From Evernia prunastri (taxonomy: Eukaryota; Ascomycota; Lecanoromycetes; Lecanorales; Parmeliaceae), in contig NKYR01000020.1 of assembly GCA_003184365.1 (NCBI GenBank), forward strand, positions 254,116-318,115: a stretch of 64,000 nt of DNA, given 5' to 3'. Made by a program: the position numbers and the translations under genes. Of the stretch, positions 1 to 11,487 are shown one piece after another; within the stretch, counting starts at the first letter, position 1, and each line of letters starts with the position of its first letter. The notes below the pieces were generated by a model. The model ran no database searches. It was not told where the DNA came from and saw nothing but the letters and a program-made list of their open reading frames with translations.

Positions 1-1805
1 AATGTGTTAGTGACAACACACGCTCAATTACTGAAACGATCTTTCCCGTCTTCGGCTTTTCACACGTCTCTGCCTTTCTGCTCAGTACTGCACATCCACC
101 GAGATGTGTTGGGTTTGAGAAGTGTGTCGCTATTCAGTGGTCACTTAACTGCCCTTTGATGACTGAAATTGGATGTACGAGAAATTTAGATCTCAAGAGA
201 GACAGAGAGAACATTGACAAAAGGAAATTTGGCTTCGCAGTTCATTGCATCTCTAGCCTCGACCCACACCATTGACCGGGAGTCATTAAGGACTATCGTA
301 CAGATAACCGCGTCAGGTTGCCAAACAACAAGAGCTCTCCTTTGAAAAAAGAACATTGGTCTGTCACAAACCCAACCTTACTTAGATCAGACATACAGTT
401 TGCCTGCCAATATCCCGTACTTACGTTCGCCCTTGGCGACCCAATCTTGTGCTACCCAGGCTCTGCAATATCTCTTGAGTTGAGTAAAGAATATCCTGCA
501 CTGTGCCCCAGTATGAGCCATGGACCACCATACACGGGGGAGTGATGGTAGGTTCAGTACATCGTCTATTACACCGTTGCGGACGATGGTGCTGTTCTGG
601 CGCATACTTACTCCTTGTCTTTGAACTACCGCGGCAGTACATCATACTCTTAGTATGGAGCCTCGGAGTGTTATTTCCCCTTTTTTGCTGATGCGGATCG
701 CTGGTTGCACCATCACCTTAGGTGTTGAGAGCATGGCTTAAGAAAGCGGCGCCGTCGTTTGACAACACTGCTGTCTTGCTACCTATGCAAGTTCTCAGGT
801 ATCTGGTCGCTGCGTTGCTGAGAGTCATCTCCTGTACCTTGCTAGCTTCGATTAATGCGCACTCAAGGTCTTGACTTTGTCACGAGCTAAGATAGAAGCC
901 TCAGATCTGGGATGCTTAGAGAAAATGCAATTAGGAAAGAGATTCCGTAGGAGGTGCTGACTTGTTCGCAGTACTTGGATTGAGCCGATTTGAAATGGGT
1001 AGGTGAAGCGGCGGTATTACCATAACTTATCCATAGAAATAAGCTCTCGCTGCGGCACAAGATTCGCCATCAGAAGCTGCCAAGGTAAGCCGCGCGCCAT
1101 AAGTACATATCTGATACTCGGGCTAAAATGACTAAGGCGAAATCCCAGTAGAGGGTGTCTCTGCAAAACAAGAGCCAATCTCGCTGGTCTAGCATATCTG
1201 GAACCAGCATTGGGAATCGCAGTTGAAAGTAAAAAGCTTCGCTAGAATGGTACTGTTCCGTCCAACCATGGTGCGGTTCGGACTGCGAAGCTTGTAGTGT
1301 CACATCACTATCAGACCTGCACGCTCTTCCTAGAAATCTGATAGGCCTCACGGTAGCACCGTTAGATTTTAAATATCTCAGAACTATCTGCATGGAATCA
1401 TGGCGAATGTCTGCTCACTGCTCAGCCACGAGCATACACTCAATCTATGAAAATACAAGCGCGTGCAAGGTCTAGCTACATCAATATCGATACTTACATA
1501 AATCGTTATCAGAGATACGACCTGATATATGTATGTTTAACCTTCACCTAGCATCCGGTGTATTAAAGGACGTACTCTTGCTTCATTTGGTAATGAGTTT
1601 AGGAGGCTTTACAGAGTTAAACCTACAGCAAATCTTCGGGTAGTTCAATCACCCTAAAAGCGGCAGCCTTAGGCGCCAAGAGACGCCATGACGCGCTTTC
1701 CTTGTGCTCCCAATTTCGCACCTCAAATATAGTGCCAAACCATTTCGATATTCTTCGCACTCATACATCTGTTCAGACTGTTTCCTACCCGACACTTTCG
1801 ACATC
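1..1805. other. Gene-poor left edge, no supported gene
   Basis: Both strands carry only short open frames, the longest being 107 codons on the minus strand at 1070-1393. None has a recognisable domain, and none can be extended convincingly by splicing. Decayed coding sequence is possible but cannot be shown. The last few hundred bases should hold the promoter and 5' leader of the Swc3 gene. Confidence 0.5.
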
Positions 1806-3490
1806 ATGGACAAGAGAAGGCTGTCTACAAGAAATCGTGGGGAGCCTCCAATGAAGAAAAGGGCCTTGACCCCCCCGGCTCCCCACCGAGCACCTCCTCC
1901 ACCCACCGCTCCACCGCAACCAACCGAGCCTATGGAGGAAGGCCTGCCTTTCAGACTCAAAGATCCACGCCTACTACCAACCCTGCCTGAACCACAGGAT
2001 GCGAACTTGTCAAACCAAGAATACCAGACAATCTCCGAGAGGTCAGCACTTCCCATGCATCTCGGTCTCTGACGCTGACCAGTTATAGTGGTGTGTTGGC
2101 AGCGTCCATAGACCAATCGCGGCAAAAATGGCTCAAAGAAGGCGGTGTTTTCGAGCGCTATTGGGAGAAGCCCACAAAGAAAAAGCCCGTGTTCGAAGCG
2201 CCCAACCCGCCGAAAGAGACCATGTCAAAGCTCGGCGTCTGCTCATTGATCATTGAGCCCCACGTTTTCGACATTACGCTCTACACTGTGAAGGATAATC
2301 CTATGGCATACGCACCCCCGCAACCTCCTCCTCTTTCGAGCCCACAATACAACCCGTTCGCGACTACTGCAACGTATCCTCCGCACAACTACAACAAAAA
2401 CGCTGCCCCTCCGAAACCTCAGGGTCAAATTCGTGGTCTTTCTTCACAGACTACCCTTCCTCCATTCCGTGAAGGCTTTGCTCAATTCGGCCCTCAAGAA
2501 TCTCACACGATGAATCACGCACCAATACCCGCTCCAGCACCTATAGGTGCTCCCAAACCCCCAAGCCTACCGAAGGAAAGATGTTCTAGCCAACAGGACA
2601 GATCTCAGAATCAGACTGGTGAGCCCAAGCAAGATCCAGTCATTCAAATGTTAGCGACTCGGGCCGCATCTGATCACGGTCTCAAACTTCTCATGAAAGT
2701 TGTAGCGTCCGGTCAAGCGTCCGAAACCCAGCTTAAAGATTTTCAAAATCATATTGACGAGCTTAACACCATCTTGAAAAGTCAGCCAAGTCCGACTGGG
2801 GCTTTGCAGGACGCCAAACGCCCTCAGCCGCCTCAGCCCCCTCCACGTGGCAGGCAAGAATATGTGTCCCGGATCGTTGTCCCTACCTCAAAGCCAGATA
2901 GTTCTTGGACACAAACTCCCTCGGTGGCGCCCTACTCACACCTTCACGCGCCAGTTCCACTTATCAAGACCGAGCCCTCTTCTAAGACCCAACCATTTCC
3001 TGCTCCGTCAGCAAATTCAAAATCTGCGTACACTGTGCACAAGCCCGAGATTAACTCTATCGTCTTTGACTTTGGAGGTACGGGTGACAGATATACTTTT
3101 CCGAGATTCAGTATCCTCGAATATCTTTACGGAGGAACCCAGGTCATTGTGTCATTTTTGGTAATCAAAAGAGGCAGTACAGCAAAGCCAGGGAAATACA
3201 AGGACACCAAAAGTTACTACCAGCCGGTCACCATGCGCTTGTCAACGTCTCACCCACGAATTTTAGAGCCGCTGGCTAAGATTGTTGCATCTCCAGAAGA
3301 GGTGAGAAGATACATGGATAGCGTCTTCGACAAGATGAGTCCCGCGGAGACAGTTTTTCTTGCAACAAGGCTACCCCGTGCCCCGGACGCCGAGGGGCCA
3401 CAAAAGCCAGAATCAGCTCCACAACCAGATCCGCAGGTAGTCCGACCCACCTACTCACCACCAAACTCTATCATGCCGCTGGCAGCTTAG
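1806..3490 (+). CDS. swc3: SWR1-complex subunit Swc3
   Basis: This is probably the Swc3 subunit of the SWR1 chromatin remodeller, which exchanges H2A for H2A.Z in the nucleus. Two exons are read: 1806-2041 and 2089-3490. They are joined across a 47-nt intron with a GCTGAC branch point, giving about 545 residues. The N-terminus is basic and then proline-rich. The segment right after the splice (QSRQKWLKEGGVFERYW, then a stretch ending in SLIIEPHVFDITLYTVK) matches the conserved N-terminal domain of fungal Swc3. The middle is long, Pro/Gln-rich and low in complexity. A second ordered block near residues 400-500 begins with NSIVFDFGGTGDRY. The assignment rests on remembered family motifs, not on a search. 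The start is the first ATG that gives the basic N-terminus. Confidence 0.75.
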
Positions 3491-4286
3491 GCTTACCTAC
3501 CTTAAATTCTCCGTAGAAGGACTTTACTAACAATTATCTCGCACAAATACGAGCTGCTCCCATAGGACTCGAACTTACAAGAAATACCAAAAGAAACAAT
3601 GCGGCACTGCGCTCAGCAATAAGGCTCCATGTGTCCGTTGCTTTGAATGGATCTATCCGAAGTTCTGCTTCGCTGGCTAAAAATGTGTGGTTTAAGGCGC
3701 TAGCGATGAACTTGACAGCATGAACGCTACTCTTGAGACGAGTTCAAAGGTTCGCTTTCGCTCTCAGTCCTATGTAGTGACGCTTTGTGCCCTCGTCGTG
3801 TGTCCAAACCGGGGAGAAATTAGGAGCATTCAATTTACGCTCTCAAATCAAGTGCAGCTACTCGCAGACTCCGCTCTCAAACCCGCTCGTTCACACGCTC
3901 TTCTCTCCATTTGAGCCTTTCGTACCCACAAATTAGCTCAACCATAGATGAACATCCACATTTGGTGCTTTTTTCAACTTAGGCTTGCTCTTTTGTATAT
4001 TTGTTCCGCCACCGCGCTTTTTCCTGCGAAACTTGCTCACTGCTCTTCGATTATGAGGAGATCCGCTCATTGCGGGCCTGCGCCGGTACCGCCCTAATGG
4101 TCTTTCCAATACACTCAAATGCCTTTTGTATTTGAAGTTTTGACCACGACCTATAGTAATCACGATAATTCTTCATGTTTTCGACTTCGAGTTTGCAGAT
4201 ATATCTGGCAGCATTCCCAAGGACGTTCTTCCCCCTTTGAATTCAATTGCCGTATGATATTGTCGCTCTTGAGGCACAGCTCTAAA
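3491..4286. other. Intergenic stretch
   Basis: Only short shadow frames are seen. A basic 76-codon minus frame at 3933-4163 has no family resemblance. The stretch should hold the swc3 3' region and the promoter of the next gene. Confidence 0.45.
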
Positions 4287-6033
4287 ATGGCGGTTGCACA
4301 AATGCCACCTGTCCTTAACAATTACGATCATCAACATCCCACACTCTGGACATTTACCATCGCTCCATATAGTCTTGTCAGTGCAGTGCTGGATTCGATC
4401 GGCTTCCTCAGTACAGTCACCATCATCGTCTGGCTAGTATGCCGCGTCCAGCCTTTATTCGAGAGGGTAAGGGACTCGTGCCGAGCCCGTCAACCACCAG
4501 AAGGCCATGCCTCACTGCTCTGTTGCGCTTTTCTGATCCCAATGATATGGGCGGCTGCTGCTGCTCTTTACTTTCGCAACTTGCTTTCGCTTTGGCAGTT
4601 CATCGGAGCCTGGCTTCAGAATGAACCGGTCAACAGACCATTCAATTATTTGCTGCACCTATATCTCGTCTTCCTAGTCGTCTGTGGAACCTTCCTGGGG
4701 GTGGAAACATTCTTGGAGCTTTTCCAAAATCGCCAAGTGTTCATTGATCTTTTGATGATTGCGAGGTTCGACACGAGGAGACATCACACCGTTGATGATC
4801 TGGAAGCTCGGCATTGTGCTTCCTCGGCAGATCCTTTAGATGTTGGAGCTGAAACTCCTTACACCGTCGTCAACGTGCGCTTCACAAGCCCACTTCTACA
4901 AGATGAGAATTCGCCCAGGAGCGGTCAAGAGTCGAATGACACTCCTCCTACTGACGACCTTTTCAACGAACTAGAAGACCCGACGAGATCGAATGCGTCG
5001 AGGACGATCAATGTGGCCGCCAGGGCATTGAGCTTCGTGAGCTTCGAAAGGACCGCAAAAGGGAAATCACAACACCTTAAATCCAATAGTACATCCAATT
5101 GACCGGAGGACGTACGTCGGAGAGTGTGGCGAAGACGACGATTCGTATGATCTCTATTATGCCTCACCCCGTCTCAGTCCTCAAGACCAAGATGCCAAAA
5201 CAGAGGTTGAAGCCCTCGATATTGGGGAATCGCACTCGCCTTGCGATTCTTGTTCCTCTGCCCACGCTGAAACGATACCAACCGCACAACGGTCTTCAAC
5301 CCGGGTTCCGATAACACCTACGAGTCCCACTGTGAATATCAATGATGCTGATATCGAAAAGACTGGTGTGGAACGGAAACAACGCGGCCGTAAAAGCCGC
5401 AATTCAGAAACGTCCAAGCCACAAGGCTCTCACGTAAAATCTTCAAGAACCTTTCCACCATCCGACGCCAGATCCCTCTCGGTCGTCATAGGCCCCAAAT
5501 CCAACTATTGTGACTATGAGGAGAATCTCAAAGCCCCGGAATCCAACCCCGATGCAGAGATCTTGAAAGAACGACAGGTCTTAAAACAACAACAGCTCTT
5601 AAAACAACAACGACAGCTCTTAAAACAACAACAGCTCTTAAAACAACAACAACAGATCTTGGGACAACAACGACACATCACATCCAGCACACGTCCACCC
5701 TCCCGACCCCAACCCGCACCGAAACCTACTCCCTCGTTCCCTCCAGCGTTGAACACATACTCCATCACCCAGCCTCAGCACCAGCCATACCGGGCAGCCG
5801 GCGGACCCTTCCGGTCGTCCCGGGAAGAAGCAGTCAACGGTGACAGCGGAGATGCGAACACGGCCTACCCGGCACACATGCAAGGCTACATCATGGTGGA
5901 TCCGCGGACCGGCATGCGGAGGAGAGTAGTCCTGCCGCCGTATCCGGCTGTCGGGGCGCGGCAGGCGATCGGGGCGGGCGAGGGCAGGGGCGGGAAGGAA
6001 TTGAGGCTTGAGATTCCTGGGCGCGGGGACTGA
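4287..6033 (+). CDS. Predicted multi-pass membrane protein with Gln-rich repeat tail
   Basis: I do not recognise the family. Exon 1 (4287-5036) opens at an ATG in good context (AAAATGG) and encodes about three to four hydrophobic segments within the first ~150 residues, then a hydrophilic Asp/Ser-rich stretch. The frame then changes. A consensus donor (GTGAGC at 5037) and an AG at 5124 restore a second open frame (5125-6033) rich in acidic and Ser/Pro residues. That frame contains a tandem KQQQLL-type block near 5570-5665 and a conserved-looking C-terminal motif, HMQGYIMVDPRTGMRRRVVL. Spliced length is about 552 residues. The intron is inferred; alternatively these are two genes. An upstream in-frame ATG at 4254 is possible. 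Confidence 0.5.
5565..5672 (+). repeat. Coding minisatellite, KQQQLL units
   Basis: Units of about 18-21 nt built on CTTAAAACAACAAC are repeated about five times. In frame they encode repeats of KQQ(R)QLL. Length variation here would change the protein tail without shifting the frame. Confidence 0.8.
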
Positions 6034-6846
6034 AGGCTGTGGGTGAGAGGGGGAGGAGAGGGGGGGAAGCGGTTGTGATTTAGGAGGAAGAGGGGTTGGG
6101 AGGAGATGGGGTAGTGTTGGGGTTGTGTTGGGGTTGTGATGGCGAGTGTTGGACAGGGGTTGAAATGGGGTTTTGGGAGAGAGGTAGATTTAGGCTTAGC
6201 AAACGTCGCGCTTAGAGAGAGATATGAACACTTCGAATGCAACAATGAAATGAAGTTCCTTTCCTTTTGCGTCTATCTTCTGGAAGTCGACCAGGAGATA
6301 TCGGCTGCTTTCAATCAGCAAGTCAATCTGTTCTCTAGATGGAGGAACAATGTCTACAATATTTGCCATCTTTCGTCGAAATCGCATTCTTCTGTGAGAC
6401 CTCACCGGAAAGGTCCCCTGATTCATTTCCTTGCCTGCGTATGTGTGAAGAGGTTATCGATCGGAAATCAGAACCGGCTTGGTTTAGAGGAGACAAATTC
6501 GAGGGAAAAAGTTCCTAGATAGGTGTGGCTTTTCTCCGCGGGAACGCGCTTGGAAATGTAATGGTTACGCTCTCTCTGCATGGCTCTGGCTCTAGACATA
6601 TCCTCTGATATATGTGCTCCTCTGGTCAAAATTGTTGATAGATATGCTGCTTACTGGCTTCTCTAACTTATCCGCGATGCAGGTTCAGATTGCGCAGCAG
6701 TGCCTCTGAGACATGTGAATGCTCATCTATACATGTACATGCACTTCAAATGGTCCGTATATCCACAGTCTATCTGGAAAACAAACCTCAGAACCTCTTT
6801 AATGTACAGATCACCCACCACCACCATCTCTCCCCTCCGCCCATTC
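6034..6846. other. Intergenic stretch
   Basis: It begins with a G-rich tract (6040-6180) after the upstream stop. No gene is supported. Short frames on both strands lack motifs and codon structure. Confidence 0.45.
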
Positions 6847-7597
6847 TCAGCCCGTGACCAACTCCTTAACCCCCACAATACTCGGCGTCGCCGACGCCGT
6901 CAAACCCGCCGCCGCCGACGCCAGCATATCTCCAACCCTCGTCGCCGCCGGCCCAATGGACCCGATAATGACGACCCCATGCAAGTCGTCGCCCAAGGCC
7001 CAGTCGAAAGCCCTAGCGCCCGGGCCCCCGGCCGCGGTGAGGAAGTGCAGGACCCCCTGGAGCGCCGCCGCGAGCTTGCCGTAGGTGCCGAGGTTCGGGT
7101 AAGGGCCGGTGGCGACGAGGGCGACGTTGTGGGCGGTGAAGGACCAGGTGGGCTGGGGGATGGGGCCGTCGCCCGAGGTGGCGATGTGGTTGGCGATGGC
7201 GGCCTGCGCGGCGGTGAGGCAGGATGAGGCGTCGGTTGGGGGGTTGATGGGGGCGCCGTAGGGGGGGAGGGTGCGGATGGCTGTGAGGAGAGGAGCGGAA
7301 TTAGTGGTGTGTGAGGGGGGGGGGCTGGTTTTGGAGACGAGATGGGCGATGGGGTGGGTGGTAAGTATTGTGAGGTTGAGGCAGGGAGGGAGCATGGTGG
7401 TGATGTGCTAATTACGTACCTAGGGATGTTCCGGGTATTTTGTACCAGCCGCCGGGTGACGGTGGGAGAGGGTTGACAGGGGTGTCGACGCTGATGCCGT
7501 TTGTTAAGCCCACTGCAGGTTGTGCGGGTACGGTGAGAGAAAAGGCTTGCGAGATGAAAGCCGTGAGGCCGACGAGGAGAGAGAGCGTTGGAGACAT
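6847..7597 (-). CDS. Small secreted protein (~203 aa)
   Basis: Two exons on the minus strand: 7597-7420 and 7280-6847. They are joined by a 139-nt intron with a GTACGT donor, a CTAAT branch point and a CCTCACAG acceptor; the reading phase is preserved. The N-terminus (MSPTLSLLVGLTAFISQAFS) is a clear signal peptide, so the product is expected to be secreted. The mature part is Ala/Gly/Pro-rich, has a single cysteine (in SSCLTAAQ), and no known catalytic motif. The first exon carries a GGWYKIPGTS stretch. The gene is strongly GC-rich compared with its surroundings. I do not recognise a family; a cell-wall or surface role is only a guess. Confidence 0.65.
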
Positions 7598-8279
7598 TGG
7601 CTGTGGATGGTACTTTGAGGAGAAAGGGGATATTGCAGGCTAATACAGATACAGAAGGCGAGGAGAACAGGACAGTTGAAACAGATGCAGGTACAAAGAT
7701 TTGGTTAGAGAACTTGGGTTTTGGCGAAAAGTGAGTGGAAGGGTAAGGAACTTATAGCCATCGCGAGCCAATATTTGGGGAGATGCTCGCATGTAGCGGG
7801 TGCGCGAGCGCCCAACGGCTATCAATTCAATAAGGATTCTCATCCGCAGAAGCGAAGTCTGTCTCCACCTGAGTGACTAAATCTCCGCTAGGATAACCGC
7901 CAATAAAGTCAACGAGCTCTTCGATTTGTGCGAACAGACATTCAAAATTTGTCATACCGGCATTCGTGCTCACTGTGAAATGAGACATCCCGTCGAGGGT
8001 AAAATGCGGATCCGTATGTTGTATGTATGGCTCGAACAAAACAACTTGAACAACAGAGCTGGCTAGAGTATGTGTTTCGGCCTGTTCCTTATATAAGCTC
8101 GGGGAAAGAAAGATAGCCAGCCAATCGTGAGTGAAAGCTCCCTGACGTTCGCTTTCGGATGTTTGACGCGAGAGGCGCAAGCAAGACTATCTTGCGCACA
8201 AACAGCAAACAATGTCTTGTGATAGCAGTGGGCCTTGAATCAAGGGAAATTTCAGTGCCAAGCTCATCAAGCTCTCATC
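7598..8279. other. Intergenic with one unassigned minus ORF
   Basis: A 117-codon minus frame at 7827-8180 reads like folded protein in its second half (…GMSHFTVSTNAGMTNFECLF…) but starts in a different style and has no recognised domain. It may be a small gene, or the end of a gene whose other exons I cannot place. It lies just downstream of the MEMO gene on the same strand. Confidence 0.3.
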
Positions 8280-9378
8280 TCAGAGCACTGCGAAAGCGCT
8301 AGCGTAGCTGACACTACTGTCTTTTCCGTCCACAACATCGCCGCTTCGTTCATATCTGATGAAGTGAAACTTGCCCTGGTCGGGATCACCGCCGCGTGTT
8401 TCATGATTTTTCAGGATCTCGATAGCCGCCATGATCACGCCGATTGGATGCCTCCCGCAAACGGTGTTACCGGTATCCCGCAAAGTGGCGAGAAACCCAG
8501 CATGCTGACCATTTTCGATCGCTGTCATGGCCAGTTTGTCAAGTCTGGCAATGCTTTCATGAATACTTGGATCCCTCGGTCGGTCTTTTGGTCTAAGAGA
8601 CATGCCTTCAGAGGGGTCTGTGGTACCGGCAGGGAGATAATATGTGTAGCTGAAGCGGGAACCCCAATGGCAGAAATCACTGCTGATGATGAAAACATTG
8701 GCTGGATCTGCAACATAAGGTGCTAATAGTGCACCAAATTCTTCTTCTGTAGCAGGGTTCGTACTGCCAACCAGGATGGGAACCAGAGGTGGGAACTCTT
8801 CTCCTTTGAAAGACGTGCTCAAAAGGTGATGAATATAAGGTAAGTGCATTTCAAGACTATGCTCCGAAGAGTCGGATGAGGCGGACAAGGTTTTGAACTG
8901 GTCGGTGCGGCGCAAAGTCTCAATCGTAGCCTGATCCAGTGGCAGGTTACCATTGGGGGTGGCATAGTGGGTGTGTTTCGATAAAGCACAGCCGGGGAGA
9001 TAGAGATGATGTGAGGGTCCTAGAAGGAATACACGCTTACTAGAATATATCAGCTGACTGACATGCATGGCGGGGGAGCTGGCACGTAGTACGCTTTGGA
9101 CACATCAAGCATCCGGTAAGCCCAGGCTGCTGCAGGGCCCGAGTAAGCATATCCAGCATGTCTGGAGGACGTCAGCCGGTTTTAGAATAAGGGTAAGGGC
9201 CGGTTCTGACTTACGGAGCAATGATTACCCTGGCGCCTGGTCTTGGAACTTCTCCTAGCTGAGCCATGTCCTTCTCAGCGTCGTCCAGCCAGCCTTGAAG
9301 TTGGCTCGTTAGCGTTGGGCCATTATCGGTATACCATGAGCCAGCATGGCTGGCTTCCCGTACGGACATAGACTCCAT
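8280..9378 (-). CDS. MHO1: MEMO-family protein (MEMO1/Mho1 orthologue)
   Basis: Three exons, 9378-9215, 9161-9093 and 9039-8280, joined by two 53-nt introns, give about 330 residues. The start [17 protein letters not shown] matches the family's N-terminus, whose hallmark is SHAGSWY. Exon 2 supplies [16 protein letters not shown]. Exon 3 supplies [27 protein letters not shown] and the [11 protein letters not shown] block. These carry the histidines and cysteine that in human MEMO1 form the metal/redox pocket. The fold resembles extradiol dioxygenases; fungal and human members are linked to redox and iron or copper handling, and no enzymatic reaction is firmly established. Length fits the family (~300 aa). 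An ATG at 9369 is an alternative start. Confidence 0.9.
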
Positions 9379-9898
9379 TCTTGACTTCAAGACCTCTGAT
9401 GGTACCTGACGACGGAGATGAAGTAGTAGCCGAGTGACGAAAAAAGGCAATTGCTAAAGCGACTACTCTATAGCTACGAGTACATAGGATAGCTGCCTTG
9501 TCATAACGATAAGTATATAACGTGGACAAGAGGTTATTGTAACGAAGGATGAGTGTCTATGTTTGATGATTTGATAGCGGTAATAATTACCTTACGCACT
9601 AATGTAGTGTACGGTAATTTAAACCCATCGGGTATTGTTTCCCCTCATGGAGTCGAAGCTCGTCTAGGATTGCCTTGTCTATTCGATGAATTAAAGTGCG
9701 TCGATCATCGTTTGGACTGTTGGTCATTGTCATTGGCGCGTGGGATGGCTTGGCAAAGGTCGCGTTCTCGGAAAGCGAAAATGTGCCCGTCATCAACTTT
9801 CAAATTTGCCTATATACGACTATCCAAGAGCTTTCCATATCCCTGAAGCCACTGCCAAATCCTTCTTTGTCGCATTATCACTCTATATACTTGACGAT
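9379..9898. other. Divergent intergenic region
   Basis: It separates the minus-strand MEMO gene from the plus-strand small Cys protein and so should contain both promoters. No conserved element stood out by eye. Confidence 0.4.
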
Positions 9899-10622
9899 AT
9901 GGCTTTCAAGCGCAAGCGTTCCGGCTCTGACACCTCCCCATCCTCGTCAAGCACCGCTACTTTTCCCTCACGCGACCCTTCTTCGAGCCCATGTCCGGAT
10001 ATCTCTATGCTCGATGGTATATCTTGCTCCGCGCAACCTATCCACCGTCCCGAGATTCCTCCTCCTCATCTCAATTCGCGCACAAGGAAAAGGTTCCGTG
10101 ACAATAGACCCGACGAATCCAAGATTCATGGTATAGATATCTTGCATTGGATTGAAGACACCTCTGCTCCCTTCTCATACTCTTTTGCTGACAGGCGCTG
10201 TGTTAGAAACGACATATCAAAGGCTCTACTCAGCCTCACGATCTCCTCCTCGCACTGGACATCCTGAGCCATCTCGAATTGTCCAATTCCCCCCATCGCC
10301 ACCACAGCGACAGTCGTCTCTTCACAGCTTTTGGCCTATCTCTTCATCAACCCCTACTGTCTCTGAGCCAACGATGATCGAACCTTCTCCCGTAATCGCA
10401 TGCGAAGATTGCGAAGCTCCGCTACCGGCTCAGGACTCCGACGTTTGCATGGGTGGCATGGACGGCGGGGAGATGGATGGAGCAGACTATGCGTGTCGCT
10501 CGTGCAGCAGAAAGGTGTGTGGGACTTGCGCTGTTGTGGAAGTCGGCGAGGGTAGAGAATGTCTGCAATGTAGGACATCGCCACGAAAGAAATGGGTTGG
10601 CGGGATAGGGTGGATGCTATAA
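9899..10622 (+). CDS. Small CxxC zinc-binding-type protein
   Basis: Two exons (9899-10130 and 10195-10622) around a 64-nt intron encode about 219 residues. The N-terminus is basic and Ser/Pro-rich (MAFKRKRSGSDTS), resembling a nuclear localisation signal. The C-terminal third has paired cysteines: CEDC, then CRSC, CGTC and a final CLQC. That spacing could bind two zinc ions in a ribbon-like fold. The protein ends RKKWVGGIGWML. I recognise this as the style of an uncharacterised fungal zinc-ribbon protein but know no function. The phase-1 splice is supported because the downstream frame continues without a stop. Confidence 0.65.
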
Positions 10623-11487
10623 GGAGAGACGACAGACTGCGAAGTACATCAATGCGGGAAAGCATTGTTCACTCTGTGGCATGAGGGAGGCTGGCGTGTA
10701 GGAAGGCATTGCCGGTCAACCATGTTGCCGTGTGGTCCTGGAAAGCGGGTTTGAGATGACCTGCTGGCAAGTTGCCGGCAGGCACTCTCATTTCACACGT
10801 CTTTTATGATTGACAGCAAGGATCTAGTAACACGAGGTAAGGTAGCCAATCGTAGTCTCAAGTCTCAAGCTTACCTACACACGCTCTAATGCAGCGTGCA
10901 TAATCCGTCCGCGTTCCTCTTCTCTGTTGGTTTGGTATCCTTGAAACAGGGTATAAAGTCTGAATTAAAGAGGCCCAGCATAAATTCCACGTCAACAGAC
11001 ATCACATACAATAATGGACTTAGTAAGTACCTCGACTTCCGGACGAGTCGATACCTTATCTCCCTATGGCGGCTAGTGCCGGAAGCTAATGTGAGGCTGT
11101 AAGGCTGCAGAGTAGTTTGATTGAGAACTACCGTACTGACACCGTTTTCTGCTTCGGAGTCGTACCACAAACGAAGAAAGTCATCAACTCATCAGAATGA
11201 GAATATTTATCGAATCTGGACCCTTTAGTCACTAAAGCTATTTGGCCTTCCGAAAAGCAGATTTCCCAGCATTCCTTTAAATATCTACCTCCGAGGGCAC
11301 CACCCGATCTTCCATGTAGAAAGCAGATTCCTGGATACGAAAACACAGAAGTCTGTAAGCCCACCCGTCAAGGAAAGTAACATTATTTCTAGTACATTCT
11401 CTCGTGCACCTAGGAGTTTCTGTTGCACCAAGCACTCTCTAAGGGAGGTTGTCTCCTTCTCATGCTGCCTATCATTTCCCCTTGTAC
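10623..11487. other. Intergenic stretch
   Basis: Convergent 3' regions of the flanking genes. No gene is supported; small frames on both strands lack motifs. Confidence 0.45.

Noticed and set aside
1070..1393. 107-codon minus ORF
   Set aside because: No domain, no start context and no adjoining exon in a compatible frame; probably chance or a decayed remnant.
6700..7227. 175-codon plus ORF rich in Arg and Gly
   Set aside because: Antisense shadow of the GC-rich secreted-protein exon on the minus strand.
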